Shown here piece by piece: positions 4,388 to 8,390 of a stretch of DNA of 8,390 bases (the stretch's first letter is position 1; every line of letters begins with the position of its first letter). The notes under the pieces were generated by a model. The model ran no database searches. It was not told the origin of the DNA and was given only the letters and a program-made list of their open reading frames with translations. The stretch is taken from contig CALBTS010000561.1 in the NCBI GenBank assembly GCA_937968035.1, forward strand, positions 1-8,390, read 5' to 3'. The translations under genes were made by a program, and so were the position numbers. This DNA comes from an uncultured Methanomethylovorans sp. (GTDB lineage: Archaea > Halobacteriota > Methanosarcinia > Methanosarcinales > Methanosarcinaceae).

Positions 4388-5758
4388 ATGGCCGATGTGA
4401 CATTACTACTTTTTTTAGTAGCAGCAATTCTTGGAGTTCTTTATTTTAATCAAAGGTCAAAATATAATAGGGCCATTGAAAAATACAAAGGAATCGAAGA
4501 TATAGAATCAGAGATTGATAAAGCAAAAAAAGAGTTCCAGAAGACTAAAGAATCACAAGAAGATGTAAATAAGAAGTTAGCTGCACAGAACAAAGAGCTA
4601 ACTGAAGAGTATGCAAAGAAGAAGCTTGTTTATGATAAGCTTTCAAAAGAGGTAAACTCCTTAGAAGAAAATCTCGAAATAATGTCTTATGGTCTATATA
4701 AGCCACATTTTGATTTCAATACTTCAGAAGAATACAAAGAGAGGATCATAGCCAATAGAAATTTACAAAAACAAATGCTCAAGGACAAAACGGCAGCAGT
4801 GTGTAAAATCACGTGGAAAGTTGAAGGCAGTGAAAAAAAAGGGGAACAGATGGTTATCCGCAACATTAAACTTATGTTGAGGGCCTTCAACGGCGAGGCA
4901 GATGCTGCTATTTTAAAGGTTAGATGGAATAATGTCCAAAAGATGGAAGAAACTATCAAAAAAGCATATGAAGCCATCAATAAAATGGGTGAAACTACCC
5001 AGATACAGATTGAAGAAAAGTATCTGAATCTGAAACTCGAGGAGCTATATCTTGCATATGAATATCAAGAGAAACTCTATCAAGAGCGTGAAGAGCAAAG
5101 GCAGATCCGGGAACAGATGAAAGAAGAAGAGAAAGCTCAAAGGGAATTAGAAAAAGCCGCACAGGAAGCTGAACAAGAAGAACTTAGAAGACAGCGAGCA
5201 TTAGATGAAGCAAGGAAAGAGATGGAGAAGGCATCTGGTGAGGAATTAGCCAAGCTTGCTGATAAAATATCTATCCTTGAACAGCAATTAAAAGAAGCTC
5301 AAGACAAAGAAAGAGCTATTTCCCAGGCCCAGTTGACAAAGAGTGGACACATATATGTTATATCTAACATCGGTTCTTTTGGTGAGGATGTGTACAAGAT
5401 TGGTATGACCAGAAGACTAGAACCCATGGACAGAGTTAGAGAACTGGGGGATGCTTCCGTTCCTTTTGAATTTGATGTTCATGCTATCATATACTCAGAA
5501 AATGCACCTGAGTTGGAGAATAAACTGCATAGAAAGTTCGATGATAAACGTGTCAATCTGGTGAACTATAAAAAAGAGTTCTTCAATGTAAGCCTGGAAG
5601 AAATCGCAGATGCAGTTAAAGAGATGCATGGTGACTTTGACTTCACTTTGATTGCTGAAGCGAAGCAATACAGAGAAACTCTTGCATTAAGGGAACCAGT
5701 GACACCGGCTGCAGCAATCGATGATGTTGTGGAGAGGGAATTTCCGGAAAGTATATGA
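4388..5758 (+). CDS. SNIPE-like membrane-anchored DUF4041 / GIY-YIG nuclease
   Basis: The 456-aa product has a hydrophobic N-terminal anchor (about residues 4-20, VTLLLFLVAAILGVLYF), then a charged coiled coil to about 97. A DUF4041-like region follows (about 98-225, beginning MSYGLYKPHFDFNTSEEY and containing KLMLRAFNGEAD), then a second long coiled coil (225-315). A C-terminal T5orf172/MUG113 GIY-YIG domain ends the fold: HIYV at 321-324, YKIG at 336-339, R349/R351 in DRVREL, E377 in ELENKLHRKF and the KEFFNV segment at 396-401. All expected catalytic positions appear present. The order anchor, DUF4041, GIY-YIG is that of SNIPE, described in E. coli as a membrane nuclease that cuts phage DNA during injection. 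ATG 4388 is preceded by GGTGA at 6 nt spacing. It is monocistronic, with its own promoter and terminator. The antiviral role in an archaeon is inference. Confidence 0.87.
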   Translation: MADVTLLLFLVAAILGVLYFNQRSKYNRAIEKYKGIEDIESEIDKAKKEFQKTKESQEDVNKKLAAQNKELTEEYAKKKLVYDKLSKEVNSLEENLEIMSYGLYKPHFDFNTSEEYKERIIANRNLQKQMLKDKTAAVCKITWKVEGSEKKGEQMVIRNIKLMLRAFNGEADAAILKVRWNNVQKMEETIKKAYEAINKMGETTQIQIEEKYLNLKLEELYLAYEYQEKLYQEREEQRQIREQMKEEEKAQRELEKAAQEAEQEELRRQRALDEARKEMEKASGEELAKLADKISILEQQLKEAQDKERAISQAQLTKSGHIYVISNIGSFGEDVYKIGMTRRLEPMDRVRELGDASVPFEFDVHAIIYSENAPELENKLHRKFDDKRVNLVNYKKEFFNVSLEEIADAVKEMHGDFDFTLIAEAKQYRETLALREPVTPAAAIDDVVEREFPESI

Positions 5759-5760
5759 TG

Positions 5761-5820
5761 GTGTGGTTTCCTTTTCCACACACCACTTATTTCATTTTCT
5801 TATCTTTTCTTTTCTTTTCC
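5761..5820 (+). terminator. Hairpin plus T-rich terminator after the nuclease gene
   Basis: GTGTGG (5761-5766) pairs with CCACAC (5776-5781), three bases after the stop codon, followed by a pyrimidine tract with repeated TTTTC up to 5820. T-rich tracts terminate archaeal transcription; the hairpin strengthens the call. Confidence 0.65.
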
Positions 5821-5869
5821 CCCATATCTCATCATTATGAGCATTAACACATAGAATATATTAACAATG

Positions 5870-5880
5870 TTTATATATTT
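5870..5880 (+). promoter_or_regulatory. TATA box upstream of the small membrane protein gene
   Basis: TTTATATATTT is a strong archaeal TATA box. It predicts a start near 5900 and a leader of about 65 nt before ATG 5965. Confidence 0.5.
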
Positions 5881-5964
5881 GAAAAATCGATGTCTAATTA
5901 GCAGATCTTCATTTTGGCCTATAGGTCAATAAGGATGAGAAGATCCAAAGCCGGAGGGAAAAAT

Positions 5965-6198
5965 ATGACATCTATGGACATATTCATTAGGATAATGCTA
6001 ATAACAATAGTAATGCTGCTTATGGTAGCTGTACTTGGTCTAATGTCCGTAGCAAATGCTTGTGAAATCTCTGGTCACAAGAACCAAGAATTAGGCGATA
6101 GGATTAACTATGTAAACCACTCGCTTCAGACAGGGAATGTTTACCTGTTTAGTCCGGCATCGTCCGTTGGTTCTGAATCCCTGGCTGTTACTGCATGA
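5965..6198 (+). CDS. Small single-span membrane or exported protein, 77 aa
   Basis: I choose ATG 5965 because GGAGGG ends 6 nt upstream; longer versions from TTG 5914 or ATG 5935 add a basic stretch without a ribosome site. Residues about 6-31 are strongly hydrophobic (IFIRIMLITIVMLLMVAVLGLM), followed by SVANACEIS, so the segment is either a membrane anchor or a signal peptide cleaved near Ala-Asn-Ala. The remaining 45 residues are polar with Asn, Ser and Tyr, as in an external domain. No family is recognised. Located just after the SNIPE-like nuclease but with its own promoter, it could be an unrelated surface protein or a partner at the membrane. The latter is speculation. Confidence 0.6.
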   Translation: MTSMDIFIRIMLITIVMLLMVAVLGLMSVANACEISGHKNQELGDRINYVNHSLQTGNVYLFSPASSVGSESLAVTA

Positions 6199-6217
6199 GT
6201 AATAGTCCATAACCTTT

Positions 6218-6289
6218 TTATTTCACATCCGTTCCGTTTAAGAGATTCCTAGCCTTCTCTGACCTCATCACAAGTTGCAGGATTTTCAC
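6218..6289 (-). pseudogene. Remnant of a second integrase gene (3' end only)
   Basis: On the minus strand this stretch reads VKILQLVMRSEKARNLLNG followed by four more residues and a stop. It closely matches the C terminus of the intact integrase in this window, where EILQLVMRSEKARTLLG also stands just before the stop. DNA similarity covers about 45 bp at roughly 80 percent identity by eye. Upstream codons are open but do not resemble the rest of an integrase. It is therefore a truncated relic of another, related integrase, implying an earlier insertion or recombination at this place. A short functional peptide is less likely, as no start or ribosome site is apparent. Confidence 0.6.
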
Positions 6290-6298
6290 CCATAACAA

Positions 6299-6309
6299 TG
6301 TATATACAT
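6299..6309 (+). promoter_or_regulatory. TATA box for the 43-aa gene
   Basis: TGTATATACAT lies about 25 bp upstream of ATG 6329, the spacing expected for a leaderless archaeal transcript. Confidence 0.45.
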
Positions 6310-6328
6310 AGGTAAGACCAATACAGGC

Positions 6329-6460
6329 ATGATGCACAAAACAAAAGAAACACAGGAAACACCACAGAAGGCAAGTTCCCTCAGCCCGGAAGACAGGCGC
6401 ATCCTGAGTGAGTCCATTGAGGACAACAGATCCTTACTGCAGAAGCTTTCTAAGCTCTAA
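6329..6460 (+). CDS. 43-aa hydrophilic protein, unknown function
   Basis: The frame starts with two consecutive ATGs (6329 and 6332) and ends at TAA 6458-6460. The product is polar: a Lys/Thr/Gln N terminus (HKTKETQETPQKAS) and a helical C terminus (LSPEDRRILSESIEDNRSLL) ending KLSKL. There is no Cys, membrane span or known motif. Support comes from a TATA box at leaderless spacing, a proline-capped amphipathic helix of protein-like composition, and a run of seven Ts just after the stop that could terminate the transcript. It may be a small regulator or antitoxin-like peptide, but no partner toxin is adjacent. Either ATG could be used. Confidence 0.5.
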   Translation: MMHKTKETQETPQKASSLSPEDRRILSESIEDNRSLLQKLSKL

Positions 6461-6463
6461 CTG

Positions 6464-6472
6464 TGTTTTTTT
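6464..6472 (+). terminator. T-run terminator after the 43-aa gene
   Basis: Seven consecutive Ts begin 5-6 nt after the stop codon, a typical archaeal intrinsic termination signal. No strong hairpin precedes it. Confidence 0.4.
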
Positions 6473-6480
6473 GGGAGCGG

Positions 6481-6496
6481 TTAATTTTTCTCCACA
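6481..6496. repeat. Direct repeat left of the DUF3800 gene
   Basis: TTAATTTTTCTCCACA matches the sequence at 7306-7321 (TTAACTTTTCTCCACA) at 15 of 16 positions. The other copy forms the end of the integrase gene (VEKS and stop). The pair flanks the DUF3800 gene and its promoter. Confidence 0.35.
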
Positions 6497-6563
6497 TGTT
6501 CTAGATCTAAGTTGGAATAAGCCTTAAATACAGAACTTACATAATATGAATTATACAGGTAAA

Positions 6564-6614
6564 ACCAGTAAGGCAAGTGTACAATGATGTGCACGTACAA
6601 CAGTCCTTACTGGT
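6564..6614. terminator. Long hairpin downstream of the DUF3800 gene
   Basis: ACCAGTAAGG (6564-6573) and CCTTACTGGT (6605-6614) are perfect 10-bp inverted arms. The loop contains a further possible stem, GTGTAC with GTGCAC (one wobble pair). It starts 14 nt after the DUF3800 stop on the minus strand and is followed there by TTTT, so terminator is the simplest reading. A TATA-like CTTAAATAC at 6523-6531 also allows a short plus-strand hairpin RNA. Confidence 0.5.
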
Positions 6615-6627
6615 ACTGGATATTATT

Positions 6628-7245
6628 TTATTTCAGATTCCATACCTCAAAGAACTGTGTTTCTATGTTCAATTGATTTAGAAATTCATCGTTTCCGCGT
6701 TCAATTTGTTGAAATGCGGCCCACGCTAATACATCAGCAAATTGTAGACCAGCCCACACATTTGATTCGCTGTGATATATTTCTACCTTCCATAAAGAAC
6801 AGTCGTCTCTAAGCTTTCGTTCAAAGTATTGATCAAAGTCGTCTCTTAATATCTGCTTAGTTTTTGATTTATCTATCCTTACGCACAGATCACAGTCATT
6901 GATTACTATGTTTTTTGCTAACCACCCTGCAGCATAGTTGTACAATTTGTTCCTGTCGTCATTTAAATAGGAACTGTAACATTTCTCTTTGTTCAATGTG
7001 ATGAAGAATACTTTTGCATCTGGGATGTCATTCAGTTTTCTAAGCATGTATTTGATGATTTCTGGACTGGAACTGTTAGCTTTGATTTCCTTGGCCTTGC
7101 TCAGTTCTTTTTTGAACTTGTTCCTTCTCATGTTCTTGATGATTCTATCTAGTGGATGCACATCTTTCACAAGCAAGGCTGATAATATCAGATGCCTGGA
7201 TTGTGATCCCAGATCCCCGCTTTCATCAATATACATGTAGAGCAT
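6628..7245 (-). CDS. DUF3800 family protein, putative nuclease
   Basis: The 205-aa product carries the DUF3800 hallmarks: DESGD at residues 7-11 directly after the first strand, RIDKS at 123-127, and near the end ESNVWAGLQFADVLAWA (about 160-176) with the conserved Q168 and A170-D171. D7, D125 and D171 could form a metal site, consistent with the RNase H-like nuclease fold proposed for this family; the activity is generally uncharacterised. DUF3800 genes often occur in mobile and defence-rich DNA. ATG 7245 lacks a ribosome site; a TATA box at 7271-7280 is about 30 bp upstream, fitting a very short leader. Met4 (7236) is an alternative start. A strong hairpin follows the stop. The gene stands between two near-identical 16-bp repeats next to the integrase and looks like cargo. 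Confidence 0.85.
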   Translation of the reverse strand: MLYMYIDESGDLGSQSRHLILSALLVKDVHPLDRIIKNMRRNKFKKELSKAKEIKANSSSPEIIKYMLRKLNDIPDAKVFFITLNKEKCYSSYLNDDRNKLYNYAAGWLAKNIVINDCDLCVRIDKSKTKQILRDDFDQYFERKLRDDCSLWKVEIYHSESNVWAGLQFADVLAWAAFQQIERGNDEFLNQLNIETQFFEVWNLK

Positions 7246-7270
7246 GTTATCAAGAAAAAATGGTTATTCG

Positions 7271-7280
7271 ATATATACTG
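7271..7280 (-). promoter_or_regulatory. TATA box of the DUF3800 gene
   Basis: Minus-strand CAGTATATAT is about 30 bp upstream of ATG 7245 in the 60-bp gap after the integrase, so the DUF3800 gene has its own promoter rather than relying on integrase read-through. Confidence 0.5.
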
Positions 7281-7305
7281 TTTGCATGGGCATCGAGTAA
7301 TGCAC

Positions 7306-7321
7306 TTAACTTTTCTCCACA
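7306..7321. repeat. Direct repeat right of the DUF3800 gene, at the integrase stop
   Basis: TTAACTTTTCTCCACA is the partner of 6481-6496. Its first bases are also part of a 13-bp exact repeat, ACTTAACTTTTCT, at 7304-7316 and 8348-8360, which lies at both ends of the integrase reading frame. Confidence 0.35.
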
Positions 7322-8301
7322 CTACCCAACAACGTCCGTGCTTTCTCCGATCTCATCACAAGCTGCAGGATCTCAGGCAGCCTATCCTCATAAGCCTTGA
7401 TCTCATCCAACGCCTGCCTGTCCAGCACAAGCGAGCATTGTGAACAGAACTTGTCAGATGGCCTTAGCACATTGCTGCAGCGTGGACATTTCTTCAAGGT
7501 CACATGCCTTTTATCTTCGGTCTTTAAACCACACTTCTCGAAGATCCGATCATTGATCTCCTGGTCTGTGAAGTTGGCATAGATCTTAAACATCTGTGTG
7601 GATCCTTTGGACCATCCAGCTCTATGCTTGATCTCCTGCTCGTTGTAACCGTCAAGGATCCAGTGAGTAATAGCAAGGTGTCTGAAGCTGTGAGGATTAA
7701 CACGTTTCTTTATCCCTGCACGTTCAGCAATCTTTTTTATTGTTATCCGGAATGACTTGTAACTAAGCGGTTCAGTGTTCTTGTCGCGCGTGACCCAGAG
7801 TGGAGCTTCAGGATTTTCTTTGAGTGGATGTACACCCAACCATTGATTGAGGTAACCTGTAGACCATGTTAAAGGAATGCCTTTTGCCGGTGTGTTCTTC
7901 TTAGATTGGCTGGTCGGAGATATGTACAGGATAGCACCGTACTGGTTGAACTCCACGTGCTTTATCCTGCACGATGCAAGAGCTCCCACACGCATTCCAG
8001 AGTCTGCCAGGACAGAAATAAGGGCTTTATCCCTAGGATGCCTGCAAGCCTCCACCAAACGGTCAAATTCGGCCTGTGTGAGAAGATCTGAGGGTTGGAC
8101 AGGGGTATCTATGGTCTTGAGTTTAATGTCCTTTATCCAGCGCGGTGGCTCTCCATTGTAAACCCATCCATAGAACTTTTTCACAAGCTTCCTGTAGTTT
8201 CTAAGGCTGCTCTGTGAAAGTCCTCTCTCTTCTTCCAGATAGAACAACAGCCTGTCAAAATCATCTTGTTCCAGCTTGTCAATTGTCTTATCATATCCCA
8301 T
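7306..8301 (-). CDS. Tyrosine recombinase (integrase) with C-terminal zinc finger
   Basis: Counting from ATG 8301 the 331-aa product has a SAM-like core-binding domain (about 10-50, ending LVKKFYGWV) and a catalytic domain with the tyrosine recombinase set. These are R104 in DSGMRVGAL, a Lys in the SKKNTPAKG hairpin (about 134-140), H204-x-x-R207 in HSFRH, W230 in AGW in place of the second His, and nucleophile Y241 in FKIYANF. A zinc finger follows: C272/C275 and C286/C289. It would integrate or excise the element at an att site, usually a tRNA gene in archaea; none is in the window. There is no ribosome site or clear TATA box before ATG 8301, and coding sense continues upstream in this frame (DYNYSTRLAQRLHD) until a stop at 8350-8352. 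The true start probably lies further upstream, across a frameshift. Confidence 0.9.
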   Translation of the reverse strand: MGYDKTIDKLEQDDFDRLLFYLEEERGLSQSSLRNYRKLVKKFYGWVYNGEPPRWIKDIKLKTIDTPVQPSDLLTQAEFDRLVEACRHPRDKALISVLADSGMRVGALASCRIKHVEFNQYGAILYISPTSQSKKNTPAKGIPLTWSTGYLNQWLGVHPLKENPEAPLWVTRDKNTEPLSYKSFRITIKKIAERAGIKKRVNPHSFRHLAITHWILDGYNEQEIKHRAGWSKGSTQMFKIYANFTDQEINDRIFEKCGLKTEDKRHVTLKKCPRCSNVLRPSDKFCSQCSLVLDRQALDEIKAYEDRLPEILQLVMRSEKARTLLGSVEKS

Positions 8302-8389
8302 ATCATGAAGGCGCTGTGCTAAACGGGTACTGTAATTATAGTCAATTACTTAACTTTTCTAACTTATTGTCTAGGAACTTTTCGATCCA
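8302..8389 (-). pseudogene. Frameshifted N-terminal part of the integrase (runs to the window edge)
   Basis: Two frames together look like a missing integrase N terminus. From 8389 one frame reads WIEKFLDNKLEKLSN then TGA at 8342-8344. The integrase frame is open from 8349 and reads VIDYNYSTRLAQRLHD straight into the Met at 8301. Dropping one base near 8347 joins them as ...NKLEKLS-IDYNYSTRLAQRL..., a plausible core-binding domain opening. This suggests a one-base insertion inactivated or shortened the gene, or a sequencing error. An unrelated upstream gene ending here is the alternative. Confidence 0.5.
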
Positions 8390-8390
8390 T

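Noticed and set aside
4687..4980. 97-codon hydrophobic minus-strand frame within the nuclease gene
   Set aside because: It is the antisense shadow of the Lys/Glu-rich coiled-coil and DUF4041 coding sequence; no promoter or ribosome site is seen.
6584..6679. Aromatic-rich peptide frame MMCTYNSPYWYWILFYF... on the plus strand
   Set aside because: It overlaps the DUF3800 3' end antisense and the terminator hairpin and has no ribosome site. The toxin-like composition follows from the opposite-strand sequence.
7877..8161. Plus-strand frames opposite the integrase
   Set aside because: They are antisense to conserved integrase motifs, without start signals.

Overview
The window looks archaeal, most likely from a Methanosarcina-type methanogen (Methanosarcinales). 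I infer this from AT-rich TATA boxes about 25-30 bp upstream of start codons, several apparently leaderless genes, GGAGGTG-type ribosome sites inside gene clusters, and a tyrosine recombinase with a C-terminal zinc finger. The genus cannot be fixed from sequence alone. The content is that of an integrated plasmid or virus: replication genes, small DNA-binding and zinc proteins, a candidate antiviral nuclease, an integrase and remnants of older integrase sequence.

Layout. Positions 1-2046 (minus strand) hold a three-gene replication operon: an 81-aa protein, a 65-aa acidic protein and a large primase-polymerase/helicase that runs off the left edge. Positions 2047-2299 hold no protein gene but are dense in inverted repeats and promoter-like elements. 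They are a candidate origin/control region, possibly encoding a small structured RNA. Positions 2300-3801 (minus strand) are a tightly packed array of very small genes. From upstream to downstream these are an AbrB-like regulator, a 68-aa protein, a 41-aa Cys-rich protein, a 95-aa protein and a 50-aa zinc ribbon; then, after a new promoter/operator, a 50-aa ribbon-helix-helix protein and a 33-aa basic peptide. Many of them overlap by ATGA or GTGA.

At 3801-3858 the AbrB-like gene diverges from a CopG-type ribbon-helix-helix gene (plus strand). They share one symmetric promoter flanked by two identical 11-bp palindromic operators. Downstream on the plus strand, with its own promoter, is a 456-aa protein with an N-terminal membrane anchor, coiled coils, a DUF4041-like region and a C-terminal GIY-YIG (T5orf172/MUG113) nuclease domain. 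This is the architecture of the SNIPE antiphage nuclease. Next come a 77-aa single-span membrane protein and a 43-aa leaderless gene, with a degraded integrase 3' end between them on the minus strand.

The right end carries, on the minus strand, a DUF3800 protein and a tyrosine integrase whose 5' end appears to be frameshifted near the window edge. Taken together, the left half replicates and regulates the element, the integrase moves it, and the SNIPE-like nuclease (perhaps with DUF3800) is cargo that could exclude competing viruses. That last step is inference.
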